DNA of 64,000 bases, taken from the NCBI GenBank assembly GCA_023399055.1, contig JAEWQV010000015.1:62001-126000 (forward strand), written 5' to 3'. The notes under the pieces were generated by a model that searched no databases, was not told the origin of the DNA, and saw only the letters and a list, made by a program, of their open reading frames with translations. The DNA comes from Bacillota bacterium. Lineage in GTDB: Bacteria; Bacillota; Clostridia; Lachnospirales; Lachnospiraceae. Each line of letters opens with the position of its first letter. The stretch's first letter is position 1. This document shows, in pieces, positions 7,596 to 16,199 of the stretch. The translations under genes and the position numbers were made by a program.

Positions 7596-9401
7596 ATGAG
7601 ATATTTGTTAAGAAAGCTGGAGGAGAGATTAAGTAAAATTAAATTACGGAATCAGCTTAATATTGTCTACTCCCTGGGATTCTTTATTCCAATGGCTATT
7701 ATCGGAGTATTTTTAATATTTAACACCTCACGATTGTTGTCAATATATCACTCTGATTTAAATGAATCAAATCATCTACGAGCAAATACTATTCTATTTG
7801 AGCTAACAAAGCAGATATATACCATAGCAGAAGATCTTGCATCGGATGATAATCTACAGCAATTATTAACAAGTGAGTATAAGGATAAAAATGATTTTCT
7901 TGTTAATGCCAATAAATATGAGAATATTAGAAAGTATCTCAACAATTATCAAATTCTTGATAGTATCACAATATATTCAGAGAACCCCTCTGTACGAAAA
8001 TATGAACAGTTTGATACGGTTGATAACACCGTCAAATCCGAGGAATGGTATAAAAAAGCTGTTTCGCAGACAAGTGCTTTTTGGATTTCGCAAAGTACAG
8101 TAGATAAATATGAAAACACCTATTATAATCTTTGCTTAGTACGCAAAATACCAATTGCAAATGCGGTGTTGTTTATTAAAGTAAATGAAAACTATCTTAG
8201 AACCATACTAGTAGATACAAATAATGATCAATTACTCCTATATGTGGATGGAGGAGGAATTTTCTTTAGTTCGGTTCGAGAGTGGTATGAGATAGAGAAC
8301 TTAATTTATATTGATTATGATAAGAAATACTATGAATATGAAGACCCTATTTTTGTTAAAGACAAAAAATATTTAACGAAAGTATCAACATTACAGCTAT
8401 ACCAGACTGATAATCGTATTTATATATGCACAATGGATAATTCGGCCTATGATAATATTAATCAAATTCTTACTATTTGCTTAGTTACTTTAGGCTTTGC
8501 AACTCTTTTACCGCTACTTTTTATTCGATTTTTCACCTCACAATTCTCAAGACGTGTAGATATCCTAAGAGAAGCCATGCATAAGGCAAGTAATGAAAAT
8601 TATGATGTACCTTCACAGTTAATGGGTGAAGATGAAATATCAGAAGCCTTTGAAGATCTTCTGAAAATGGTGGAGAAGATTAAAATAAAGGACGCCAAAA
8701 TGTATGAAGAACGGATTAATACTCAAAGACTTCAGAATGCACAGCAGCGGATAGAGATGGAGGTTCTGGCAAGCCAGATTAATCCTCACTTTTTGTATAA
8801 TACATTAGAGACAATTCGTATGAAGGCGTTTAAAGCAGGAGATAAGGATGTTGCAACTGCAATTAAGCTTCTTGGTAAATCAATGCGTTATGTGTTAGAA
8901 AACACAGGCACCTCATCGACTTCTCTAAAAAAAGAGCTGGAATACATTGAAACCTATCTTCAAATACAAAGGCTCCGTTTTATGGATAAGGTTAATTATA
9001 CGTTGCAAATAGAGGAGGGCTTAATAACAGCGGAGTTGGATGTTCTGCCACTTTTAATTCAACCTATAATCGAGAATGCCATTGCCCATGGATTAGAGGA
9101 AGTGGAAGAGAATGGATTAATTAAAATTATGGTTTATACAACCAATATGGAAGGTGTCGACGTATTACACATTGATATCTCGGATAATGGAAGTGGTATG
9201 GATGCGGCTTCACTCTACAGATTACGGAGAAAATTGAATACACCTCATCTAAATCCAAACAAAAACATTGGATTATATAACATTAATCAAAGAATTAAGT
9301 TATTCTATGGTACTCAATATGGTATTCAAGTAGAAAGTGAGCTTGAAAAGGGTACTAAGGTATTAATGCTACTTCCAGTGATTAATTTAGAGAACAATTA
9401 A
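7596..9401 (+). CDS. YesM-type two-component sensor histidine kinase
   Basis: 601 residues. Transmembrane helices lie near residues 24-50 and 285-310, framing an extracellular sensor domain of about 235 residues; a HAMP-like linker follows, then the His_kinase domain with ASQINPHFLYNTLETIR (His398) and an ATPase domain with PIIENAIAHGLEE and DNGSGMD. This family pairs with AraC-type response regulators and controls sugar uptake genes. Its likely partner is the YesN-like regulator at 14559-16124 on the opposite strand, beyond the transporter genes. GAGGAGTGAAG precedes the ATG by a few bases. Ligand unknown; a sugar or oligosaccharide, possibly sensed via a binding protein, is the inference. 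Confidence 0.9.
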   Translation: MRYLLRKLEERLSKIKLRNQLNIVYSLGFFIPMAIIGVFLIFNTSRLLSIYHSDLNESNHLRANTILFELTKQIYTIAEDLASDDNLQQLLTSEYKDKNDFLVNANKYENIRKYLNNYQILDSITIYSENPSVRKYEQFDTVDNTVKSEEWYKKAVSQTSAFWISQSTVDKYENTYYNLCLVRKIPIANAVLFIKVNENYLRTILVDTNNDQLLLYVDGGGIFFSSVREWYEIENLIYIDYDKKYYEYEDPIFVKDKKYLTKVSTLQLYQTDNRIYICTMDNSAYDNINQILTICLVTLGFATLLPLLFIRFFTSQFSRRVDILREAMHKASNENYDVPSQLMGEDEISEAFEDLLKMVEKIKIKDAKMYEERINTQRLQNAQQRIEMEVLASQINPHFLYNTLETIRMKAFKAGDKDVATAIKLLGKSMRYVLENTGTSSTSLKKELEYIETYLQIQRLRFMDKVNYTLQIEEGLITAELDVLPLLIQPIIENAIAHGLEEVEENGLIKIMVYTTNMEGVDVLHIDISDNGSGMDAASLYRLRRKLNTPHLNPNKNIGLYNINQRIKLFYGTQYGIQVESELEKGTKVLMLLPVINLENN

Positions 9402-9563
9402 ACAAAAATGAGCTGTAAATGCGTGGAAAATCATATATCAATCTAGACAATTTGAATAAAAAAGTACTGTATTTTATGTCAAGTAATGACGGTAGCGATG
9501 CTATGTAGGCCTAGGTATAATGGTTATAGTAAAGTATTGTCTTAAAGGACTAGGAGGATAGTT

Positions 9564-11018
9564 ATGAAAGCGGAACAACTTGTGAAAACCAATAAGGAGC
9601 GTTTAACCGATATCATTTTTGTGGCATATCGGATTATAATAATTCTTACATTGATTACGTTATTAATTCCGGCGCTTAACCCTGGTAATATAAGTGAACT
9701 TATTAATGATAATATGTCTTTGTTTACTACAGGTATTGATTATCAATCTCTGACTGGCGGTATTACTAGAGCCGTGAACAGAGGCTGGGTACAGGAATCA
9801 TCATTTATAATTCTCTTTATATCAAGTATGGTTATAATACTAAGTTTTGCCGGAGCAGCAGCTGGTGCTTGTATGTCACTTGGCTCACTGAAGTTAAAAA
9901 GATTAGCTAATTTAATTTCATCAATAAGTACTGTAGTAGGTTTCTTGGGATTGGGTGGTATTTATCTATCTTATCTACAAGTATCAGAAACCTCAAATGT
10001 TGCTAAGGTTGGACCTCATTTACCAACGGCATTTTTCATTATTGGAGGAATGCTACTGCTTATATTATTTGTATCACTTTTACTATTTGTGCTTCAACCA
10101 AAACCTAAAGAAACTGATGTCTATGAATTGAAGCAAAAGTATAAATTATTTTTATTAATGAGTCCCTTTGTTGTTTTAACGTTTTTATTCTCTTATCTTC
10201 AATTATGGGGATGGAGATATGCATTCTATGACTATAAAGCAGGTGACACACTAAGCAGTGATAACTTTGTAGGCCTTAAATGGTTTACTTATTTATTTGA
10301 GAATGCAGCGACAAGAAAAGATATTGTTAATGTTATGGTTAATACACTTGCAATGAGTGGACTTGGTCTCGCAACAAGTTGGTGTGCAATGGCATTCGCT
10401 ATTTTCCTTTGCGAAATTAAAAATCTACGTGTTCGTAGACTTATTCAGACTTTTACTACAATTCCAAACTTTATCAGCTGGGTTATGGTTTATTCCTTTG
10501 CCTTTGTTCTATTCTCCACAGAAGGTTTAGTTAGTAATATTATCGTTAATAACGGTGGGACAGCGGTAAACTTCCTTATGGACCCTAGTCACACCTGGCT
10601 AAAGATGCTTGCGTGGGGTATGTGGAAGGGTATTGGCTGGAGTGCAATTATCTATATCGCTGGTATTTCTGGTATTGATCAACAGTTATATGAAGCAGCT
10701 ACTGTAGATGGAGCTGGACGTTTCCAGAGAATGTGGCATATTACAGTTCCAGGATTAATGCCAACCTTCATGGTACTGTTCTTAATGCAGATTGCTGGTG
10801 TCTTAACCAATGGTTTAGATCAGTATTTAGTATTTAGAAATCCCAACAATGCGTCCGCGATCGAAGTGCTCGACCTTTATGTGTATCGACTGGGAATTGG
10901 TAATGGAATTATTCCTCTATCAACTGTAATAGGTATGTTTAAGTCGGTCATAAGTGTTGCATTGCTTTTTATAGCTAATAGAGTATCTAAGGCAGTTCGC
11001 GGCAGCAGCATTATTTAG
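9564..11018 (+). CDS. Sugar ABC transporter permease (LplB-like) with extra N-terminal membrane domain
   Basis: 484 residues, against about 300-330 for usual LplB-type permeases. The core from about residue 190 onward has six predicted helices and the cytoplasmic coupling loop YEAATVDGAGRFQRMWHITV that contacts the ATPase. The first about 180 residues add four more hydrophobic segments (about 17-38, 78-105, 112-137, 152-178), which look like a fused or added domain with unknown role. GGAGGA precedes the ATG. It is followed after 11 bases by the second permease. No ATPase gene is nearby, so a shared MsmX-like ATPase is expected. Substrate inferred from neighbours as an oligosaccharide, perhaps fucosylated. 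Confidence 0.9.
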   Translation: MKAEQLVKTNKERLTDIIFVAYRIIIILTLITLLIPALNPGNISELINDNMSLFTTGIDYQSLTGGITRAVNRGWVQESSFIILFISSMVIILSFAGAAAGACMSLGSLKLKRLANLISSISTVVGFLGLGGIYLSYLQVSETSNVAKVGPHLPTAFFIIGGMLLLILFVSLLLFVLQPKPKETDVYELKQKYKLFLLMSPFVVLTFLFSYLQLWGWRYAFYDYKAGDTLSSDNFVGLKWFTYLFENAATRKDIVNVMVNTLAMSGLGLATSWCAMAFAIFLCEIKNLRVRRLIQTFTTIPNFISWVMVYSFAFVLFSTEGLVSNIIVNNGGTAVNFLMDPSHTWLKMLAWGMWKGIGWSAIIYIAGISGIDQQLYEAATVDGAGRFQRMWHITVPGLMPTFMVLFLMQIAGVLTNGLDQYLVFRNPNNASAIEVLDLYVYRLGIGNGIIPLSTVIGMFKSVISVALLFIANRVSKAVRGSSII

Positions 11019-11029
11019 GAGGTGGAGAA

Positions 11030-11986
11030 ATGGCGATAAATGAAGCAAAAAAACAAAAAAAATTAGAAAGCATGGTTTCTACACCGAAGTATAAAATTCA
11101 TGTATCAGATATTATATTTGAAATAGTAAACCACACATTTTTCATAGTATTTGCACTGGCGTGTATCTTTCCATTCTATTACCTGTTTATTAACACAATT
11201 AGTGACAATGAACTGGTTAGAATTGGTGCAATTCAATTAATCCCAAAGGGAATTCATTTTAAAAATTATTTGTTGCTGACCAATGTAAAAGAGTTGGGTC
11301 AGGCGTTCAATATTTCTGTGTTAAGAACAATCATCGGAACAGCGTTAATGGTAGGATCAACTGCGCTGGTAGGCTTCTTGGTTACCAAGCAGGATATGTG
11401 GGGACGTAGTATTTGGTATCGTTTTATTGTAATAACCATGTACTTTAATGCAGGTCTAATTCCGTGGTATTTGAATATGTCCATGTTAGGTTTAACAGAT
11501 AACTTCCTTGGATATATTATTCCAGGTATTGTTGCACCTTATAACATTATTCTGGTTAAGACTTATATTGAGTCAATTCCAGCAGAACTTGAGGAAAGTG
11601 CTTATATTGATGGTGCTACCTATATGACGGTATTTCGTAAAATTATTTGGCCATTAAGTAAGCCAATCCTAGCGACTATAGCAATCTTTGGTGCGGTTGG
11701 TAACTGGAACTCCTTCCAGGATTCCTTAATTTTAATGCAAAATGATTCAAGTCTTCATACTCTTCAGCATAGATTATGGATTTATCTCAATCAATCCAAT
11801 AACCTTGCAGAGATCATGAAGGGTCAGACAGGTGGGTTATCAGCTACCCAACAGGCACAGCTGCTAGATTCTAAGACAATTAAGTATACAGTATCCATGG
11901 TAACGGTACTACCGATTATGTTTGTATATCCTTTCATGCAAAGATATTTTGAAAAAGGTATTATGTTAGGAGCGGTTAAGGGTTAA
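11030..11986 (+). CDS. Sugar ABC transporter permease (LplC-like)
   Basis: 318-residue inner membrane component of the CUT1 type that pairs with the 9564 permease. N-terminal basic segment, then a helix near residues 40-62, further helices, and the coupling loop EESAYIDGATYMTVFRKIIW around residues 188-207. The C terminus (YPFMQRYFEKGIMLGAVKG) is typical of LplC/YtcP proteins. GGAGGTG lies a few bases before the ATG. The gene is 11 bases behind its partner and 90 bases ahead of the solute-binding protein gene, so the three form one transporter operon. Confidence 0.93.
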   Translation: MAINEAKKQKKLESMVSTPKYKIHVSDIIFEIVNHTFFIVFALACIFPFYYLFINTISDNELVRIGAIQLIPKGIHFKNYLLLTNVKELGQAFNISVLRTIIGTALMVGSTALVGFLVTKQDMWGRSIWYRFIVITMYFNAGLIPWYLNMSMLGLTDNFLGYIIPGIVAPYNIILVKTYIESIPAELEESAYIDGATYMTVFRKIIWPLSKPILATIAIFGAVGNWNSFQDSLILMQNDSSLHTLQHRLWIYLNQSNNLAEIMKGQTGGLSATQQAQLLDSKTIKYTVSMVTVLPIMFVYPFMQRYFEKGIMLGAVKG

Positions 11987-12023
11987 TAAGGTTTTAACTG
12001 CAAGAATGCAGTTTATAAAACTG

Positions 12024-12050
12024 TAAAAGAGGTTCAAGGGGCTTCTTTTA
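12024..12050 (+). terminator. Hairpin between permease and solute-binding protein genes
   Basis: AAAAGAGG and CTTCTTTT flank a short loop, forming a 7-8 bp stem with a short T tract. It may act as a 3' stabilising or attenuating hairpin that lets the binding protein be expressed at a different level from the permeases. Confidence 0.45.
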
Positions 12051-12076
12051 CAAGAATAAAAGGAGGAGATAAATAC

Positions 12077-13753
12077 ATGAGAAAGTCAAAAAAATTAGTT
12101 GCTTTATTACTTGTAGCAGTTATCGCTTTTTCATTACTTGCGGGATGCGGCAAAAAGAAAGAGGAAATCATTGAGTTAACGATTTACTCACAGACAGCAA
12201 ACTATTCCGGTGAACAAATTGGTTGGTTTGCAAAGGAATTACTCGACAGATTCAATGTTAAGGTTAAAATCATTAATGATGCAGATGGCGTGTTTGTAAC
12301 ACGTATGGAATCTGGTAACTTGGGTGACATTATAATTTTTGGTAATGATGCTGGTCAATACCTTGAGGCGATTGATAAGGGCATGTTAATGGATTGGAAT
12401 GAAGATGATTTATTAACTGATTTTGGTCCTGATATCAAAGAAAATATGCCTAAGGCACTTGAGAAAAATGCAGGTATCAGCCCAGATAAAACAACAGTGT
12501 ATGGTTTTGGATATGGGGTTGCCTCATCCGCAGAGGATCATATCTCTTATATCTACCATCCTGATATCCGTTGGGACTTATATGCTAAGCTTGGATATCC
12601 AAAGGTAGAAACTTTAGAGGATTATATCCCTTTACTAGAGCAGATGAAAGAACTAGAGCCTGTTTCTGATTCCGGTCATGAAACCTATGGTGTGTCGCTA
12701 TTCAATGACTGGGACGGTAACATGGTTATGTTCGTAAAAGCTACTGCAGCACTTTACGGTTATGAAGAGTTTGGTATCGGATTATATGACCAATCAACTC
12801 AGACCTGGCAGGATTGTTTACAAGAAGGCGGAATGTATTTAAGATGCTTGAAGTTCTATAATACCTTATTTCAGAAGGGACTATTAGATCCTGACTCCTT
12901 AACACAGCGTTGGGATGGAGCACAGGAAGACTATACCGGTGGCGTATCCTTCTTTAGTATCTTTGATTATCTTGGATCAGCGCAGTATAACACACCTGAT
13001 CATATGAATGCAGGTAAAGCAATGTTTGCTTTAGCAGCAGAGGATCAGAAGACCCTTACCAATGGTTTAAATGTATTTGGTGGTAATCGTGTATGGACCA
13101 TTGGTGCTAACACCCAATATCCTGAAGTATGTATGGAAATCATTAACTGGCTTTCTACTCCTGAAGGCAGAATGATTGGTGAGTACGGTCCTAAGGGTGT
13201 AACCTGGGATTATAATGAAGATGGTAAAACATTTTTAACTGATTTAGGTCTTAAAACAGTTGAGAATAGAGATACAGAAATGCCTGCCGAAAACGGAGGC
13301 GGTACCTTTAGAGATGGTGCTAACCAAATGGCCAATATTACTTGGGCTATTGATGCTTACAATCCAGATTCCAATGGTGAAACTTATAATGTTAAGACCT
13401 GGGCAAGTTATAATTCTACACAGAACTATGAGATTTTAAACGACTGGAAGAAATTTACCGGTGCTGAAACTGCTAACGAGTATCTTGACAATCGTGATCA
13501 TATAGTTGCTCCTGGAACGACCTATTCTGAGCCAGACAGAGATGCAGATTTGGAATTAAAGTGGCAGCAGGTTACAAACGAAATTTTAGATGGTTCTTGG
13601 AAAGCAATTTATGCAGCTAATGATGCTGAGTACGATAAAATCGTTGCTGACATGATTAAAAAGACTAAGGAATATCACTATGATGACGTAGCACAGTTCT
13701 ATAGAGATGAAGCTGCTGTTAGAAAAGCATTAGAGGACGAAGTATTGAAATAA
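12077..13753 (+). CDS. Extracellular sugar-binding lipoprotein of ABC transporter
   Basis: 558 residues. Lipoprotein signal with lipobox LLAGC (Cys24), followed by a solute-binding protein family 1 fold of the large LplA type: TIYSQTANYSGEQIGWFAKE at the mature N terminus, periplasmic-binding-like repeats, and WLSTPEGRMIGEYGPKG typical of this subgroup. It captures oligosaccharide outside the cell for the two upstream permeases. The AGGAGGAG ribosome site is strong. A second, related lipoprotein lies at 17777-19522 on the other strand with the same N-terminal pattern (SNYQGIQSGWFGK). Substrate is inferred from the fucosidase and fucose genes, not shown by sequence. Confidence 0.92.
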   Translation: MRKSKKLVALLLVAVIAFSLLAGCGKKKEEIIELTIYSQTANYSGEQIGWFAKELLDRFNVKVKIINDADGVFVTRMESGNLGDIIIFGNDAGQYLEAIDKGMLMDWNEDDLLTDFGPDIKENMPKALEKNAGISPDKTTVYGFGYGVASSAEDHISYIYHPDIRWDLYAKLGYPKVETLEDYIPLLEQMKELEPVSDSGHETYGVSLFNDWDGNMVMFVKATAALYGYEEFGIGLYDQSTQTWQDCLQEGGMYLRCLKFYNTLFQKGLLDPDSLTQRWDGAQEDYTGGVSFFSIFDYLGSAQYNTPDHMNAGKAMFALAAEDQKTLTNGLNVFGGNRVWTIGANTQYPEVCMEIINWLSTPEGRMIGEYGPKGVTWDYNEDGKTFLTDLGLKTVENRDTEMPAENGGGTFRDGANQMANITWAIDAYNPDSNGETYNVKTWASYNSTQNYEILNDWKKFTGAETANEYLDNRDHIVAPGTTYSEPDRDADLELKWQQVTNEILDGSWKAIYAANDAEYDKIVADMIKKTKEYHYDDVAQFYRDEAAVRKALEDEVLK

Positions 13754-13794
13754 TCACTAAAATACTATAGAATAATATAGATTAGTCTATGGGG

Positions 13795-13824
13795 AGAGGC
13801 TGTTGAATCAACAGCCTCTTTTTA
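13795..13824 (+). terminator. Terminator or attenuator ahead of the YesL-like gene
   Basis: Perfect 11-bp stem AGAGGCTGTTG with CAACAGCCTCT, 3-base loop, then six T. It lies between the binding protein stop and the next gene's ribosome site, so read-through is needed to express the downstream gene from the same promoter. Confidence 0.85.
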
Positions 13825-13841
13825 TCAGAAAGGAGCATAGT

Positions 13842-14462
13842 ATGGGCTTTTTTAGCACGGAGGGTGCATTATATAAATTTATAAGTCGCTTATGGGATAT
13901 GATTGTCCTTAATTTTATATGGGTTATTTTTAGCCTTCCTATTGTAACAATTGGGGCGTCCACTGTTGCAGCCTATAGTGTGGCACTTAAGATGGTAGAC
14001 GAAGAGGAGGGGTATATTGTACGCTCCTTTATAAAGGCATTTAAAGAAAATTTAAAACAAGGCATTTTATTGGGGATAATTGCTATTGTGGCGAGCTATT
14101 TGGTATATATTAATTATGAACTATTCAATGCTATAGAATCCAATCCGATAATTCTGCTGTTTGTAGCAATACTTGCAGGAATTTTCTTTCTTTCATCCCT
14201 TTTGTATGCATTTCCTCTGGCAGCGAGATATCACAGCTCCATAATGCAGATTATGAGAAATTCCAGACAAATCTGTATGAAGTATTTTGTAAGAACCCTA
14301 ATACTAATTCTATTACTGGCTATGATTATTTTAATGATACTCTGGAATTCAACCACCTTTATGGTAGGATTAATTCTTGGACCAGCTTTTTGTATCTTTA
14401 CCATTGCAGCTTTCTCAAAGAGAATTTTTCAGATGATTGAGCGTGATCAGGCAGCTGGGTAA
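13842..14462 (+). CDS. DUF624 (YesL-like) integral membrane protein
   Basis: 206 residues, five predicted membrane helices (for example LNFIWVIFSLPIVTIGASTV near residues 24-43 and ILILLLAMIILMILW near 150-166). DUF624/YesL proteins often accompany YesMN-LplABC type sugar operons; their biochemical role is unknown. The start MGFFSTEG at 13842 is chosen because AAAGGAG lies 6 bases upstream; an earlier in-frame start at 13803 would lie inside the preceding terminator hairpin. The position downstream of the transporter genes supports participation in the same locus. Confidence 0.88.
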   Translation: MGFFSTEGALYKFISRLWDMIVLNFIWVIFSLPIVTIGASTVAAYSVALKMVDEEEGYIVRSFIKAFKENLKQGILLGIIAIVASYLVYINYELFNAIESNPIILLFVAILAGIFFLSSLLYAFPLAARYHSSIMQIMRNSRQICMKYFVRTLILILLLAMIILMILWNSTTFMVGLILGPAFCIFTIAAFSKRIFQMIERDQAAG

Positions 14463-14494
14463 TTGTGAAGAAAAAAGAACTGTAATATATAAGG

Positions 14495-14546
14495 AAAGCC
14501 TCCCACACAGCATATGTTATAATTCGTGCTGTGTGGGAGGCTTTTT
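14495..14546. terminator. Strong bidirectional terminator between YesL-like gene and YesN-like regulator
   Basis: An 18-bp stem: AAAGCCTCCCACACAGCA at 14495-14512 pairs with TGCTGTGTGGGAGGCTTT, followed by a T run; the A tract on the other side serves the converging transcript. Confidence 0.92.
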
Positions 14547-14558
14547 ATAGTAATATGG

Positions 14559-16124
14559 TTATTGCAGATCTGCATTTTTGCGAAACTCAGCTGGACTTAA
14601 GCCAACATATTTCTTGAATTTCTTATGAAAATAATCTACATTCTTATAACCAATAGCTTCAGAAATCTCATAAACCTTTAGCTTGTTCTGCAGAAGTAAT
14701 TCCTTGGAATGGTTTATTCTAATATAATCAACATAATAATTAAAATTCACACCAACGGTCTTATTAAAGATTTTTCCGAGGTAGGCGCTGTTGTAGCCAA
14801 ATAGAGGTGCAATGGACTCTAACTTAATATTATTTTGATAATTATGGTCAATATAATAGAGAATATCATCAATAATGCTGTCTCTGGAAGAATTACCTGT
14901 GGCATTCATTATCATTTCAAATTGTTCGGAGAAAAATCGAACAATCTCATAAAGATAATATCTCTTCTCAATTAGATCAATAATGGATGAATTTGTTGGA
15001 AAAGGAATATCCATCGTATTGTAAATATGGTTTAATTTTTCCTTAATTTGAAGATATAGATCCACTAAAAACAATTTAATAGCAGGGATGTTATCATTTA
15101 CATTATATAAATATTCATTTAGCTCATAAAGTGTCTCTGCCACCTTTTTACGGTTAAAGGTTTGAAGGTGATCTGTTAATTGGTTGGCGTAGTCCTGAAT
15201 ATAACTTATATTAATAGATTCTGCAATTTCTTTCATTTTAGGAAGCTCTTCATAACCAAGGGTATGCTGACCTTGGTGACAGAAAAAACGTCGGTTAATT
15301 AAAGTTAAGGCGTCTGTGTAGGAAAGATGAATATCAGTTAATTGTCTTACGGGTTGTCCATATGCAAGAAATAGAGAGTCAAGAGGACTTCCTTTCTGAG
15401 GTGGATTCTTTTCATAATGTCCTAAGAAATCTTGAAACTTCTTAAGAGCAAACTCACCTTTTAAAAGAATAATATCTAGAGCCTGTATTTTTATATATTC
15501 AAAGGTAGAGTTCCCCTTATTTGTAATTTTTAACAAATCAGCAAAATTATAAGCTAAATCAGAAATTTTACGATTAAAGTTCTCATAGATAATCACCTGA
15601 TAAACATCGGCATCCAAATGTAACTGCAGTATATCATCGTCATTAATCGAAGTATATTCCTCGGATTGGTCATTTGTCAGCAGTTCTTGTAAAATGGCAT
15701 TCTTTGCACGAAGCTTATATTGATTTACATATTTATCATTACGATTCTCTTTATCTAATAGATCTTTTACTTTAACAACTGCAGACTGTAATTCATCCTC
15801 ATCAATAGGCTTAGTCAAATAGAAGTCTACACCATAGCGAATTGCAGTTTGAGCATAGCTAAAGTCAGGGTAACCACTGAGTAGAATACATTTTCCAGTA
15901 TAACCTCGCTCTCTTGCAGCAATGATAACATCAATGCCGTGCATTTTAGGCATACGAATATCCATTAATACCAAGCTTGGCTGCTTTGCAAGAATTTCTA
16001 ACAAAGCATCACTACCATTACCAGCTTCACCACAAATAGAAAAGCCAAGGCTTTCCCAATCCATAATATATTTTAATCCTTCACGGATTGATGCTTCATC
16101 ATCACATATAAAAACCGTATACAT
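14559..16124 (-). CDS. YesN-type response regulator with AraC output domain
   Basis: 521 residues. N-terminal receiver domain (YTVFICDDEASIREGL; phospho-acceptor Asp in LVLMDIRMPKMHG near residue 55; Lys in YLTKPIDEDE), a long central region of unknown structure, and a C-terminal AraC helix-turn-helix pair (LESIAPLFGYNSAYLGKIFN and VYEISEAIGYKNVDYFHKKF). It likely is phosphorylated by the YesM-like kinase at 7596 and activates the sugar uptake and fucosidase genes. Start MYTVF is chosen because GAGGTG precedes it; a GTG 12 bases upstream is an alternative. It is the last gene of a minus-strand series after the fucosidase. Confidence 0.92.
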   Translation of the reverse strand: MYTVFICDDEASIREGLKYIMDWESLGFSICGEAGNGSDALLEILAKQPSLVLMDIRMPKMHGIDVIIAARERGYTGKCILLSGYPDFSYAQTAIRYGVDFYLTKPIDEDELQSAVVKVKDLLDKENRNDKYVNQYKLRAKNAILQELLTNDQSEEYTSINDDDILQLHLDADVYQVIIYENFNRKISDLAYNFADLLKITNKGNSTFEYIKIQALDIILLKGEFALKKFQDFLGHYEKNPPQKGSPLDSLFLAYGQPVRQLTDIHLSYTDALTLINRRFFCHQGQHTLGYEELPKMKEIAESINISYIQDYANQLTDHLQTFNRKKVAETLYELNEYLYNVNDNIPAIKLFLVDLYLQIKEKLNHIYNTMDIPFPTNSSIIDLIEKRYYLYEIVRFFSEQFEMIMNATGNSSRDSIIDDILYYIDHNYQNNIKLESIAPLFGYNSAYLGKIFNKTVGVNFNYYVDYIRINHSKELLLQNKLKVYEISEAIGYKNVDYFHKKFKKYVGLSPAEFRKNADLQ

Positions 16125-16199
16125 GTAACACCTCACATCCTAACTTTATTCCCAAGTAAAAAGGGTTATTTTCATTAAGTAGGTCTATAATATAGTTGA

